A DNA stretch of 64,000 nucleotides from Noviherbaspirillum sp. L7-7A (GCF_019052805.1 NZ_JAHQRJ010000001.1:868001-932000); one strand, 5' to 3'; shown: positions 19,722 to 31,070, numbered from the stretch's first letter. Translations and numbers: made by a program. The notes: generated by a model from the sequence alone, not told the origin.

Positions 19722-21008
19722 ATGCCTGTACCCTTATTGAAGAAGATCGGCCTTAAATTTTCGCTCAATGATCCGCGCTGGGGGCGTGGCTCGGATAACA
19801 ACGAGCCGCCCCAGAACCAGGACAACAAGCGCCCCAGTGACGGTCCGCCTGACCTCGACCAGCTCTGGCGTGACTTCAATCAGCGCATCAATCGGCTGTT
19901 CGGCAAGCGCGGCGGCGGCGGCGGAGGCGGGGATGGTTTCCGCCCCGACATGCGCGGCGCCGGCATAGGCGCCGGCATCGTTGGCGCCATTATTCTTTTC
20001 CTCTGGCTGATTAGCGGCTTCTTTATCGTTCAGGAAGGCCAGACCGGCGTCGTGATGACCTTCGGACGCTACAGCCACATGACGCCGGCCGGCTTCAACT
20101 GGCGCTGGCCGTCGCCCATCCAGAGCCATGAAATCGTCAACGTGTCCACGGTGCGAACGGTTGAAGTGGGTTACCGCTCCAGCGTGCGCAACAAGGTCGC
20201 GCGCGAGTCGCTGATGCTGACCGATGATGAAAACATCATTGATATCCAGTTTGCGGTGCAGTACAAGCTCAAGAACGCTTCGGAATGGGTATTCAACCTG
20301 CGTGATCAGGAAGAAACCATCAAGCAGGTGGCTGAAACCGCCATCCGTGAAATCGTCGGCAAGAGCAAGATGGATTTCGTGCTGTATGAAGGCCGGGAAA
20401 AGGTGGCCTTCGAGGTTAGCCAGCTGATGCAGCAGATTCTGGATCGCTACAAGGCTGGCGTGCAGATCACCAACGTCACCATGCAGGGCGTGCAGCCGCC
20501 GGAACAGGTGCAGGCAGCCTTCGACGATGCCGTCAAGGCCGGCCAGGACCGCGAGCGCCTGAAGAATGAAGGCCAGGCGTATGCCAATGACGTGGTGCCC
20601 AAAGCTCGTGGCGCAGCGTCTCGGCTGGCGCAGGAGTCCGAAGGCTACCGCGCCCGCATCATTGCCAACGCCGAGGGCGAGGCGGCGCGCTTCAAGCAGG
20701 TGCTGGTCGAGTACCAGAAGGCGCCGGCTGTCACCCGCGACAGGATGTACCTCGAAGTCATGCAACAGATTTTTTCCAACACGACAAAGCTCATGGTTGA
20801 CTCCCGCTCCAGCAATAACCTGATGTATTTGCCTCTGGATAAGCTGCTCAGCCAGTCGGCTGCCGATGCCGCCGCGCGTTCGCCGGCGCCAGCACCAAGC
20901 ACCGCGCCGGCGCCTACGGTTGAACCTGCCCCCACGCTGGAACTGCCGCGCGCCAACGACGCGCGCAGCCGTGAAAGCCGCATGAGCCGTGACCGGGAGA
21001 CTCGCTGA
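19722..21008 (+). CDS. hflK: FtsH protease activity modulator HflK
   Basis: SPFH-domain inner-membrane protein that with HflC cages the FtsH protease and controls its access to membrane substrates. The cytosolic N-terminus includes a polyglycine run (residues about 66-72) usual in HflK, then a membrane helix (GAIILFLWLISGFFIV). The periplasmic SPFH domain contains VMTFGRYSHMTPAGFNWRWP and the long helix ending in RDRMYLEVMQQIF. The C-terminal tail is Pro/Ala-rich. Stop and hflC start overlap as TGATG. Confidence 0.95.
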   Translation: MPVPLLKKIGLKFSLNDPRWGRGSDNNEPPQNQDNKRPSDGPPDLDQLWRDFNQRINRLFGKRGGGGGGGDGFRPDMRGAGIGAGIVGAIILFLWLISGFFIVQEGQTGVVMTFGRYSHMTPAGFNWRWPSPIQSHEIVNVSTVRTVEVGYRSSVRNKVARESLMLTDDENIIDIQFAVQYKLKNASEWVFNLRDQEETIKQVAETAIREIVGKSKMDFVLYEGREKVAFEVSQLMQQILDRYKAGVQITNVTMQGVQPPEQVQAAFDDAVKAGQDRERLKNEGQAYANDVVPKARGAASRLAQESEGYRARIIANAEGEAARFKQVLVEYQKAPAVTRDRMYLEVMQQIFSNTTKLMVDSRSSNNLMYLPLDKLLSQSAADAAARSPAPAPSTAPAPTVEPAPTLELPRANDARSRESRMSRDRETR

Positions 21009-21892
21009 TGAGCCGCGCATTTACCATGCTGGTGCTGGGCCTGGTCGCCCTGTTCCTGCTGTTCTCCACCCTGTTCGTGGTCGACCAGCGTCAGTACGCG
21101 ATCGTATTTGCACTGGGTGAAGTCAAGAAAGTCATCAACGAGCCGGGCCTGCACTTCAAGCTGCCGCCGCCGTTCCAGAATGTGGTGTTCCTGGACAAGC
21201 GCATCCTGACGCTGGACACGCCGGAAGCGGACCGCTTCATTACCGCTGAAAAGAAAAACATCCTGGTCGACGCCTTCGTAAAATACCGCATTACCGATCC
21301 ACGCCTGTATTTCATCAGCTTCGGCGGCGACGAGCGCCGGGCGCAGGACCGGATGGCGCAGATCATCAAGGCGGCGTTGAACGAGGAGATTACCAAGCGC
21401 ACGGTGCGGGAAGTCATTTCCGGCGAGCGCGGCAAGGTGATGGACGCGATCCGCACCAAGGTGTCGGATGAGGCGAAGCAGATCGGCGGCGAGATCCTGG
21501 ACGTGCGCCTGAAGCGTGTCGATTATGTCGAGCAGATCAACAACTCGGTCTACGAGCGCATGAAGTCCGAGCGTGCCCGGGTGGCCAATGAGCTGCGCTC
21601 CACCGGCGCTGCCGAATCGGAAAAGATCCGTGCCGATGCCGACCGTCAACGCACGGTGATTCTGGCTGAAGCCTACCGCGATGCCGAGTCGATCCGCGGC
21701 GACGGCGACGCGAAGGCGTCGCAGATCTATGCCGAGGCATTCGGCCAGAATCCGGAGTTCTTCAAGTTCTACCGCAGCCTGGAAGCCTACCGCAGCAGTT
21801 TCCGCAGCCGTGGCGACCTGCTGGTGCTGGATCCGAATACGGAGTTTTTCCGGTATTTCCGCGGCGCCGATGGTGGTTCCGTCAAAAAGTAA
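21008..21892 (+). CDS. hflC: FtsH protease activity modulator HflC
   Basis: Partner of HflK in the FtsH-associated periplasmic cage. An N-terminal membrane helix (MLVLGLVALFLLFSTLFVVD) is followed by the SPFH domain (IVFALGEVKKVINEPGLHFK) and a helical segment with the conserved GQNPEFFKFYRSLEAYRSSF. Length 294 aa is usual. The DUF2065 small protein often found after hflC is not seen in the 200 bp that follow. Confidence 0.95.
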   Translation: MSRAFTMLVLGLVALFLLFSTLFVVDQRQYAIVFALGEVKKVINEPGLHFKLPPPFQNVVFLDKRILTLDTPEADRFITAEKKNILVDAFVKYRITDPRLYFISFGGDERRAQDRMAQIIKAALNEEITKRTVREVISGERGKVMDAIRTKVSDEAKQIGGEILDVRLKRVDYVEQINNSVYERMKSERARVANELRSTGAAESEKIRADADRQRTVILAEAYRDAESIRGDGDAKASQIYAEAFGQNPEFFKFYRSLEAYRSSFRSRGDLLVLDPNTEFFRYFRGADGGSVKK

Positions 21893-22011
21893 TACTGGCG
21901 CGAATCGTTAGTCTCGGTAACAATACTGCCTTTGGCCGAACCGGCACCCGCCGGCCCGGCATTCGACCTTGCTGAAATGCAGGGCCCGCTTTAACGAAAT
22001 CCCGGTTCACC

Positions 22012-22043
22012 ATGCCGACGCCGAGTTATCGGTCCGTCGGCAT
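22012..22043 (+). terminator. Long hairpin between hflC and hisZ
   Basis: ATGCCGACG pairs perfectly with CGTCGGCAT. An inner CCGA/TCGG stem closes a GTTA loop, with a 2-nt bulge on one side: about 13 base pairs in all. A T-rich stretch (GTTTTTCCTCTTTTT) follows about 20 nt later rather than directly. It may end hflKC transcription partly or control hisZ in its leader. Confidence 0.4.
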
Positions 22044-22095
22044 TGTCATGCAGGTCGAACCCGTTTTTCCTCTTTTTACGTATCTCTCTTCGTTC

Positions 22096-24563
<2,468 letters not shown>

Positions 24564-24586
24564 GTTCTAAAAGAAGGAAGAGAATA

Positions 24587-25123
24587 ATGCCGGTTTCTAC
24601 GGACAAGGACCTCTGGGTCTCCTGGGATGAATATCACCGCGCGATCGAATCGCTGGCGCTGATGGTGCATGAGTCGGGCTGGCGCTTCGACCACGTGCTG
24701 TGCCTGGCGCGCGGCGGCATGCGTCCGGGCGATATCTTTTCGCGCATCTTCGACGTGCCGCTGGCGATCCTGTCGACCAGTTCCTATCGCGAGGAAGAGG
24801 GCACGGTGCGCGGCAACCTCGACATCGCCAAGCACATCACCATGACCCGCGGCGCGCTGTCGGGCCGGGTGCTGCTGGTGGACGATCTGGTCGATTCCGG
24901 GGTGACGCTGGAGCAGGTGCAGTCGCATCTGAAGACCAACTTCCCGGCGGTAACGGAAGTGAAGTCGGCCGTGATCTGGTGCAAGGCCTGTTCTTCGGTG
25001 CGCCCGGATTTCTACCTGCAATATCTGGACACCAATCCCTGGATCCACCAGCCGTTTGAGGAATATGATGGCCTGCGTCCGCATCAGCTTTCCGCCTGGA
25101 TGAAGAAGGGCGAGAGCAAGTAA
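24587..25123 (+). CDS. Phosphoribosyltransferase family protein
   Basis: A type I phosphoribosyltransferase fold protein. The PRPP-binding loop is VLLVDDLVDSGVTLEQV near residues 98-114, the usual signature of hypoxanthine/xanthine-guanine enzymes. ARGGMRPGDIFSRIFDVPLA resembles the Gpt-like hood region. It follows purA by 23 bp with AAGGAAGAG before the ATG, so a purine-salvage role fits its context. The base specificity cannot be read from sequence alone. Confidence 0.88.
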   Translation: MPVSTDKDLWVSWDEYHRAIESLALMVHESGWRFDHVLCLARGGMRPGDIFSRIFDVPLAILSTSSYREEEGTVRGNLDIAKHITMTRGALSGRVLLVDDLVDSGVTLEQVQSHLKTNFPAVTEVKSAVIWCKACSSVRPDFYLQYLDTNPWIHQPFEEYDGLRPHQLSAWMKKGESK

Positions 25124-25149
25124 GCGCGCCGCCTGAAGTCATTGCAAAC

Positions 25150-25174
25150 GCCGGACCTGGTCCGGCTTTTTTTA
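25150..25174 (+). terminator. Rho-independent terminator after the purA operon
   Basis: GCCGGA and TCCGGC form a 6-bp stem (extendable to an almost full palindrome) followed directly by seven T. It closes the hisZ-purA-phosphoribosyltransferase transcript. Confidence 0.9.
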
Positions 25175-25241
25175 TTGGCGTCCCGTGGCGCAACGGAAAT
25201 TGGCCGATATGGCCTCCGGAAAAATTTATGTTGCCGAAGCA

Positions 25242-25270
25242 TTGACCGGGTTGCGGATGTTCTATATAGT
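25242..25270 (+). promoter_or_regulatory. Sigma-70 promoter of tRNA-Leu
   Basis: TTGACC, a 17-nt spacer and TATAGT. Transcription would begin about 45 nt before the tRNA. The match in both boxes and spacing is the best in the window. Confidence 0.8.
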
Positions 25271-25321
25271 TCTGGCTCTCCGCAAGCGCTGAAGCAGAAA
25301 CAGGCAGCAGCGCGAAGCGAA

Positions 25322-25406
25322 GCCCACGTGGCGGAATTGGTAGACGCGCATGGTTCAGGTCCATGTGCCGCGAGGTGTGGGGGTTCGAGTCCCTCCGTGG
25401 GCACCA
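25322..25406 (+). tRNA. tRNA-Leu (anticodon CAG)
   Basis: An 85-nt class II tRNA with encoded CCA. The acceptor stem GCCCACG pairs with CGTGGGC. The anticodon stem CATGG/CCATG holds the loop TTCAGGT, so the anticodon is CAG, reading CUG. A long variable arm (GCCGCGAGGTGTGG region) and the T-loop GTTCGAGTC complete the fold. CUG is the main leucine codon in this GC-rich genome. Confidence 0.97.
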
Positions 25407-25413
25407 CAATTTG

Positions 25414-25446
25414 AAAGGCCGGTTGATTCGTCAACCGGCCTTTTTC
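25414..25446 (+). terminator. Terminator of tRNA-Leu
   Basis: A 10-bp stem GGCCGGTTGA/TCAACCGGCC with a stable TTCG tetraloop, preceded by AAA and followed by TTTTT. Confidence 0.93.
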
Positions 25447-25650
25447 ATTTGGCGAATGCCATTGAATGGCATGCATTTGCCGCGCACCGCTAAAGCGGGA
25501 AGGCGAGGGCGCCCTGGACGCAGCTCACGGCTGCCGATGCGCTGATCACGCATGCGGATTTACATCGGGCCGGCGGGAACTTACACTCGCGCCTGAATGG
25601 CTGTCGGAAGAATGCGCACCCGATGTCATGAACACCGATGAGGAGCAGGC

Positions 25651-26076
25651 ATGAGATACAGGATCGTTGTTGCCATTCGCCCGGAAGACGCGCCATTGAT
25701 GCGCGAAGTGATGGGCGACGAATTCGATCTAATTGTGTGCACATCGCTGCCGGAGGCGCAGTCGTCGTTGACGCAGGAAGTGCATATGATCGCCTGTGGC
25801 GTGCATTTCGACGACGGCCGCATGTTCGATCTTCTCAAGTACGCCAAGGCCAATGAGGCCCTGCGCACCATACCGTTCTGGGGTGTGCTGCGCGACGAAG
25901 GAATGTTGTCGAGCGCGATTACCCGCGGCATCCGCACCGCAATGAAAACACTGGGCGCGAACGGACTGTTCAATCTGTCCCAGATGCGCACCGATGAGCA
26001 GCCTGAACTCCTTTACAAGGAATTGCGGGCGGCCCTGGCGCAGTCACTTGCCGCCAACGGCGCTTCGCAGCCCTAG
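25651..26076 (+). CDS. Degenerate receiver-like protein, function unknown
   Basis: A 141-residue soluble protein with alternating hydrophobic strands and helices in the order of a CheY-like receiver: strand YRIVVAI, helix DAPLMREVM, strand FDLIVCT, strand HMIACGVHF, strand IPFWGVL. The acidic pocket is not conserved: the position of the phospho-accepting Asp reads CGVHFDDG, and the first strand lacks the Asp pair. It may be a pseudo-receiver acting by protein contact. A GAGGAG precedes the ATG. It stands alone, after the tRNA terminator and convergent with the next gene, so context gives no role. Confidence 0.65.
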   Translation: MRYRIVVAIRPEDAPLMREVMGDEFDLIVCTSLPEAQSSLTQEVHMIACGVHFDDGRMFDLLKYAKANEALRTIPFWGVLRDEGMLSSAITRGIRTAMKTLGANGLFNLSQMRTDEQPELLYKELRAALAQSLAANGASQP

Positions 26077-26146
26077 CCCATTCCCATGCCCTGTTACGGA
26101 GCCAATTTGTCCTGGGTTCGCCTGAACCAGGCAAGTCAACAGCACG

Positions 26147-26662
26147 CTAGCTGCGACGCGGGTAGGTTACCTTGCGGCGTGAATTGGCCGCATCGAACAG
26201 GTCATAGGCTACCAGCCCCAGTGCCAGCATGCCGTAGATGGCGGTCATCGACTGGCCCGAGAGCCGTTTCTCGTAGCCCGGCGTGAAGCGCTTGGGCACC
26301 AGGTAGTAGTCGGTCAGGTAGGCGCCGGCGCTGACGGCGGCCGCGCCCAGCAGTGGCTTGACCAGGCTGTCCCTTGCGCCCAGTACGCGGCGGCGGCGGC
26401 CGAACAGCTTTTCATAGAACATCGCCCAGAACACGGCCGACGCATGATTGAGCAGAAAGCCGGTCAGCGTGTATTTCAGCGACGGCGCATCCTGCGACGC
26501 CGCCTCGTCGCCCCAGACGATGTGGCTGGTGGCATTGATCGGGGCAGCATAGGCGTTGTCCTCGCGCTTGCCGGCAACGGCGGCGGTCGCCGCGGTGGTG
26601 ATGCCGGCCACGGTGCCGGAAGCCAGCGCGCGCAGCGCCACCTGGAGAATCGGATCAGCCAT
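26147..26662 (-). CDS. Hypothetical membrane protein
   Basis: A 171-residue protein of unknown family with about four hydrophobic stretches (GTVAGITTAATAAVAG, LLNHASAVFWAMFYEKL, LLGAAAVSAGAYLTDYYLV, AIYGMLALGLVAYDLFDA) and a basic C-terminus. GGGGA before the ATG sets the start. It overlaps by 8 bp the end of the upstream alpha/beta hydrolase, so the two form an operon. YDLFDA and SAGAYLTDYYLVPKRFTPGYE resemble membrane proteins annotated as hypothetical in related bacteria. Confidence 0.7.
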   Translation of the reverse strand: MADPILQVALRALASGTVAGITTAATAAVAGKREDNAYAAPINATSHIVWGDEAASQDAPSLKYTLTGFLLNHASAVFWAMFYEKLFGRRRRVLGARDSLVKPLLGAAAVSAGAYLTDYYLVPKRFTPGYEKRLSGQSMTAIYGMLALGLVAYDLFDAANSRRKVTYPRRS

Positions 26663-27707
26663 GTGAAATCCCCTTATGGGTGCCATACAGGTCATGGGCA
26701 GTAGTGTTGGCCGCACCCGACAATTGTGGCTGGCTGGGCGCGCGTTCCTTCAGCGCCTCGCGGATCGCCATCACGACTTCATCGGGCGCTTCATGATGCA
26801 CCATGTGGCCGGCGCCCTTGATCAGATGCAGCTTGCTGGTGCGGATCGCCTTGTGCAGCCGCTGGGTCTGGGCCCTGGACGATACCAGGCGGTCGGCGCT
26901 GCCGGCTACCAGGGTCACCGGCACCTTCAGGCGCTCGAACTGCGGCGCCAGCTCGCTGGCGGCGCCCTGCATCATGGCGGTCTCGCTGGCGCTTGCGTAC
27001 AGCTGTCCGGGACGCAATGCCATCCAGACCGGATATTGCGAGGCGAATGGCTCCGGCGTGGCGGGCGGGCCGAAGATGCGGCGCTTGATCAGCGGCCACA
27101 TCAGGCGGCTCATCACCGGCGAGATGGAGTAGCGCAGGAAGGTGCCCAGATAAGGCACCGCCGGCAGCGACAGGATGGGCACATCCAGCCGCAGCGAGGA
27201 ATAGTAGTAGCCCGAGATCAGCACCAGGCCACGTATTGCGTTCGGATGCATGATGCCCATCCATAAGGCCACCAGGCTGCCCCAGGAATGGCCCACGATC
27301 ACCGGGTCTTCGACATGCAATCGCAGCAGGGCCCGGCGCAACAGCGCGGCCTGCGAGCGCGGGTCGAAGTTGCGGAAGTCCGGACGGTCGCTGTGGCCAT
27401 AGCCCGGGCGGTCGAAGACGATCACCCGGTTGGTCTGGGCAAGCCGGTCGACGATGCCGCTGAGCTCGAAATCCCGGATCATGCTGCCATTGCCGTGTAT
27501 CAGCACGACGGCAGGGCCGGTGCCGCGGTCGATGTAGTGCAGCCGCACCCGGTCGATATCGATGAATTCGCCCTGCGGCGGATTGTTGCGTTCGGCCTGG
27601 CGGGTGCGCCACTGGGTATAGAGGGCAGAAGCCGCCAGCACTGCGCCGGTGGCGAGGAGGGCGCCGCCAACCTGCCTGACGGTGTCTTTGTGTTTTAAGT
27701 TCGGCAT
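26655..27707 (-). CDS. Alpha/beta hydrolase
   Basis: A membrane-anchored alpha/beta-fold hydrolase. An N-terminal helix (GGALLATGAVLAASALY) is followed by the fold. The oxyanion region is LIHGNGSMIRD, the nucleophile elbow GHSWGS near residue 142, the acid in GSADRLV and the catalytic His in GAGHMVHHE. The set is complete, so it should be active on esters, lactones or haloalkane-like substrates, but specificity cannot be told. It is the first gene of a two-gene operon with the small membrane protein. Confidence 0.85.
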   Translation of the reverse strand: MPNLKHKDTVRQVGGALLATGAVLAASALYTQWRTRQAERNNPPQGEFIDIDRVRLHYIDRGTGPAVVLIHGNGSMIRDFELSGIVDRLAQTNRVIVFDRPGYGHSDRPDFRNFDPRSQAALLRRALLRLHVEDPVIVGHSWGSLVALWMGIMHPNAIRGLVLISGYYYSSLRLDVPILSLPAVPYLGTFLRYSISPVMSRLMWPLIKRRIFGPPATPEPFASQYPVWMALRPGQLYASASETAMMQGAASELAPQFERLKVPVTLVAGSADRLVSSRAQTQRLHKAIRTSKLHLIKGAGHMVHHEAPDEVVMAIREALKERAPSQPQLSGAANTTAHDLYGTHKGISHG

Positions 27708-27794
27708 CTAGCAGTCTGGTTGAAGTAAGTCCGTGATTGGCCTTGTGACCCTTGTGTCTTAGGCAAGTTCCTGTTGAAGTCAGGCTACAACGAT

Positions 27795-29645
27795 TTACGC
27801 CGGGCCGGCTTGCGCAGACGCAGAGGGTATCAGCAGGGCAATCAGGCCATCGCCAGGGAGCACCCGATTCTGTACGCCCTGCACGGCGCCCGGGGTTTCG
27901 AACAGCAGCATGCTCTGCAGTTCTCCAGGCAGCGCATCCGTCTCATAAGGGATGGGGCTGTCGCACAAGTTCACCGCAATCTGCAGCAGCGTGCCGTCGC
28001 CCAATTTCCAGCGTGCTTCCACCGCATGGCTGCCCAGCACCCGGGCGCGGTCGGCGCTGCAGCCGGCCAGGCGCGGGATGATGTGGGCATGCCGGGCGGC
28101 CAGCAGGGAACGCGTCCATTTCAGCCAGCGGCGGCGGTTGGCGCTGAGGTCGGTGTCGGTGATGGTGGTGGGTATCGATGCTTCGAAGGTGCTGGCATCG
28201 TTGGGATCGGGAATCGCGGCCCTTGTTTCGGGATCCTCGAAAGCCTCGAATGCGGCGAACTCATTGCGCCGGCCTTCCCGCACGGCTTCGGCCAGCTGCT
28301 CGTCGCTGTAGTCGGTGAAGTAGCGGAACGGCTCGGTGGCGCCCACGGGCTCGCCCATGAACAGCAGCGGTATCTGCGGCGACAGCAGCAGCAGCGCCAT
28401 CGCGGCGCGCAGCGCGGCCGGGCGGGTAAGGGTGGTCAGGCGTTCGCCGAAGGCGCGGTTGCCTATCTGGTCGTGGTTCTGCAGGAACAGCACGAAAGCC
28501 GACGGCGGCAGGTGGCCGCTGGGCCGGCCGCGCGGCACGCCCTTGCGGTGCGGCGACGGCTCGCCCTGGTAGATGAAGCCCTGTTCCAGGCAGCGGCACA
28601 GCTTGGCGGCGGACTCTTCCGCATAGTCGGCGTAATAGCCCTCGGTCTCGCCGGTCAGCAGCACATGCAGCGCATGATGGCCGTCATCATTCCATTGCGC
28701 ATTGAATGCCGATGGCATCAGGTGGGCCGCATTGTCCTCATGCTCCATCACCAGGTGGACGCAGCGGTCGGAGGCAACCCGGGCGCGGATGTCGCTTGCC
28801 AGTTCGGGCAGCCAGTCCTGCTCATTGATCGCATGCAGCGCATCCATGCGCAGGCCGTCGATGTGGAATTCATTGAGCCAGTACAGCGCATTCTGGACGA
28901 AGAATTCCTTGACCTCGGCGCGCCTGAAATCGATCGCCGCGCCCCAGGGCGTATCGACGTCATGCCGGAAGAAGGTGCGGGCATAGGCGTTGAGGTAATT
29001 GCCGTCGGGCCCGAAGTGGTTGTAGACCACGTCCAGGAAGACCTGCACGCCAAGCGCATGGGCAGTGTCGACCAGGGCCTTGAGCTGGTCAGGCGTGCCA
29101 TAGGTCGTTTCGGGCGCATATTGCAGCACGCCGTCGTAGCCCCAGTTGCGGCTGCCGGGAAAGGCGGCGATCGGCATCAGCTCGACAGCGGTGATGCCCA
29201 GCCGCGCCAGCGCCGGCAGCATCTCCGTCACGCCGGCAAAGCCGCCGCAGGCGCCCACATGCAGCTCGTACAGCACGGTCTGTTCCCAGCGCCGGCCGCG
29301 CCAGTCGCGGTCGCGCCACTGGTAGCTGCCCGGGTCCATCACGATGCTGGGGCCGTGCGCATCGCTTTCCTGGGCGCGCGAGGCCGGGTCCGGCACCTGC
29401 AGGTCGCCGTCCAGGCAGAACATGTAGCGGGTGCCGGCGCCGCAGTCGACGATGGCCTCGAACCAGCCGTCGGAGAGCGCCTGCATCGCCACGCTGCGCT
29501 CGCCATGGTTGAGCACGACGTCTACCCGGCCGGCATTGGGCGCCCACAGCCGGAAGCTGGTCAGGTCGGGCGCCAGCAGGGTGGCGCCATAGGTGGTGGA
29601 GGGGATGTCGGAGAGAGCCTTGTCGGGCATGTCCTGGGTAAGCAT
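27795..29645 (-). CDS. treZ: Malto-oligosyltrehalose trehalohydrolase TreZ
   Basis: GH13 enzyme that releases trehalose from maltooligosyl trehalose. An N-terminal beta domain (TSFRLWAPNAGRVDVVL) precedes the barrel. Barrel motifs: region I DVVYNHFGPDGNYL, region II with the nucleophile GLRMDALHAI, the acid/base in VMEHEDNAAHLM, and region IV LQNHDQIGNRAFGERL. The YLNAYARTF and WGAAIDF segments are typical for TreZ rather than GlgB/GlgX. Its usual partner TreY and glycogen genes are not in the window, which is odd; they may lie elsewhere. Confidence 0.9.
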   Translation of the reverse strand: MLTQDMPDKALSDIPSTTYGATLLAPDLTSFRLWAPNAGRVDVVLNHGERSVAMQALSDGWFEAIVDCGAGTRYMFCLDGDLQVPDPASRAQESDAHGPSIVMDPGSYQWRDRDWRGRRWEQTVLYELHVGACGGFAGVTEMLPALARLGITAVELMPIAAFPGSRNWGYDGVLQYAPETTYGTPDQLKALVDTAHALGVQVFLDVVYNHFGPDGNYLNAYARTFFRHDVDTPWGAAIDFRRAEVKEFFVQNALYWLNEFHIDGLRMDALHAINEQDWLPELASDIRARVASDRCVHLVMEHEDNAAHLMPSAFNAQWNDDGHHALHVLLTGETEGYYADYAEESAAKLCRCLEQGFIYQGEPSPHRKGVPRGRPSGHLPPSAFVLFLQNHDQIGNRAFGERLTTLTRPAALRAAMALLLLSPQIPLLFMGEPVGATEPFRYFTDYSDEQLAEAVREGRRNEFAAFEAFEDPETRAAIPDPNDASTFEASIPTTITDTDLSANRRRWLKWTRSLLAARHAHIIPRLAGCSADRARVLGSHAVEARWKLGDGTLLQIAVNLCDSPIPYETDALPGELQSMLLFETPGAVQGVQNRVLPGDGLIALLIPSASAQAGPA

Positions 29646-29702
29646 GAAAGTGACTCCGGTGCCTGTATCAATGTCAATGTCAATCGGATGCGCCGTGTCC
29701 GG

Positions 29703-30869
29703 CTAGTCCAGCGCGGCCGTCTTCAGCGACGCCAGTGAAATGGCGATGCAGACCACGGCCAGGAAGCCGATCGCGGCCTGCATGCCCTGGCTGTGGGCGA
29801 TCATGCCGATCACGGGCGGGCCGAGCAGGCTGCCGCTGTAGCTGAGCGTGGCAACGCCGGCCAGCGCGGTCGGGCCATGGCGGCCGCCGGCGCTGAACAC
29901 AAAGGGAAATACGGAGGCCAGGCCTGCGCCGGTGAGCGCAAAGCCGGCCAGCGTCAGCGGCAGGTTCGCCGCCGCCGTCGCCAGGCCCAGGCCGCCGGCC
30001 GCGCATAGCGCGCTGCACGCAACCACGCGGCGCGCGCCAAAACGATCTTTCAGCCGGTCGCAGAAGAGCCTGGCTACGAGCATCATGCCGGTGAATCCGG
30101 CAAAGGCAAGCGGCGCCACGCCGTCGGCGGCATGCAGGATGTCCTTCAGGTAGACGCCGCTCCAGTCGCCCACCGAGCCCTCGGCCATTGCGCCGAAAAA
30201 GCCGATGATGCCCAGCATCGCCAGCGGGCCATGCGGCAGCGCATAGAGCGGCGCATGCGACGACGGGCCCGGCTCGTCGCGCGGCAGCCAGCGGCTGTTG
30301 GCCAGTTGCAGTGCCGCCATGGGCAAGGCCAGCAGGATGAAATGCTGCAGCACCGGCAAGCCGGCGCTGGCCGCCGCGCTGCCCAGCAGGGCGCCCGCCA
30401 GCGCGCCGGCGCAGAACCAGGCATGCAGCATGGACATGATGGAGCGGCCGGCCGCCTTTTCGCTGACGGCGCCGAGCGCATTGATGGAGACATCGAAGCA
30501 GCTGGTCGACGCGCCGAACAGGAAGACCGAGGCGGCCAGCCAGGGCAGCGACGGCGACAGCGCAATGCACAGCAGCGACAGCATCATCGTCAGGCCGGCG
30601 GCGCAGGATGCCAGCCGCGCACCCAGCCAGCGCACCAGGCCGGCTGCCACCGGAAAGGACAGCACCGCGCCGGCGCCACCGCCGAGCAGGGCAAGGCTGA
30701 GTTCGGCGGCATCGAGCTGCAAGGCATCCCGCACCGCCGGCACGCGGGCAGCCCAGCTGGCGTACACCATGCCGAGCAGGATGAAGTTGATGGGGTTGGC
30801 AATGCGTTGGCTAACGGCTGAAACCTTGGAACGCAGCAGCAGGGGGGAAGCGATGTCGTTGGACGGCAT
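29703..30869 (-). CDS. MFS transporter
   Basis: A 12-helix major facilitator of the YbjJ/fucose-permease-like group (no known substrate). The first helix is NFILLGMVYASWAARVPAVR and the loop RWLGARLASCAAG stands where the MFS A-motif is expected. The C-half begins near LAMLGIIGFFGAMAEGSVGDW. A longer frame would start at TTG; the first ATG (MPSNDIASP) is preferred. It is divergent from pbpG across about 250 bp with a perfect 12-bp palindrome. Confidence 0.85.
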   Translation of the reverse strand: MPSNDIASPLLLRSKVSAVSQRIANPINFILLGMVYASWAARVPAVRDALQLDAAELSLALLGGGAGAVLSFPVAAGLVRWLGARLASCAAGLTMMLSLLCIALSPSLPWLAASVFLFGASTSCFDVSINALGAVSEKAAGRSIMSMLHAWFCAGALAGALLGSAAASAGLPVLQHFILLALPMAALQLANSRWLPRDEPGPSSHAPLYALPHGPLAMLGIIGFFGAMAEGSVGDWSGVYLKDILHAADGVAPLAFAGFTGMMLVARLFCDRLKDRFGARRVVACSALCAAGGLGLATAAANLPLTLAGFALTGAGLASVFPFVFSAGGRHGPTALAGVATLSYSGSLLGPPVIGMIAHSQGMQAAIGFLAVVCIAISLASLKTAALD

Positions 30870-30960
30870 GAAGGAAATCGTTGCAAAAAGAAAATGCCGA
30901 TAGCGCAATTCTAGGGAAGCAATCCGCCAATGTCAGCGTGCAGGAGGTCAATGTTTGATC

Positions 30961-30972
30961 CGGTACGTACCG
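30961..30972. promoter_or_regulatory. Perfect 12-bp palindrome between MFS gene and pbpG
   Basis: CGGTACGTACCG reads the same on both strands and lies in the divergent intergenic gap, 92 bp before the MFS start codon. It could be a regulator site for the transporter; no adjacent regulator gene supports it. Confidence 0.3.
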
Positions 30973-31043
30973 CATTGGCCCCGGCAGCCTGCTTCGACCG
31001 TGCCGGATGCCTTTGATGCCCAACGCCTGCGTGAAAAATTTTA

Positions 31044-31070
31044 TTGCAATCGAACTATTTATTTCATAAT
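31044..31070 (+). promoter_or_regulatory. Promoter-like boxes upstream of pbpG
   Basis: TTGCAA and CATAAT with a 15-nt spacer, in an AT-rich stretch about 50 nt before the pbpG start. The spacer is short, so this is a weak or alternative sigma-70 site. Confidence 0.3.

Noticed and set aside
22012-22095. Longer N-terminus for hisZ
   Set aside because: It starts at the foot of a hairpin and adds residues that homologues lack, as far as I recall.
27774-29738. Long plus-strand open frame opposite treZ
   Set aside because: Antisense to conserved GH13 motifs; a composition effect.
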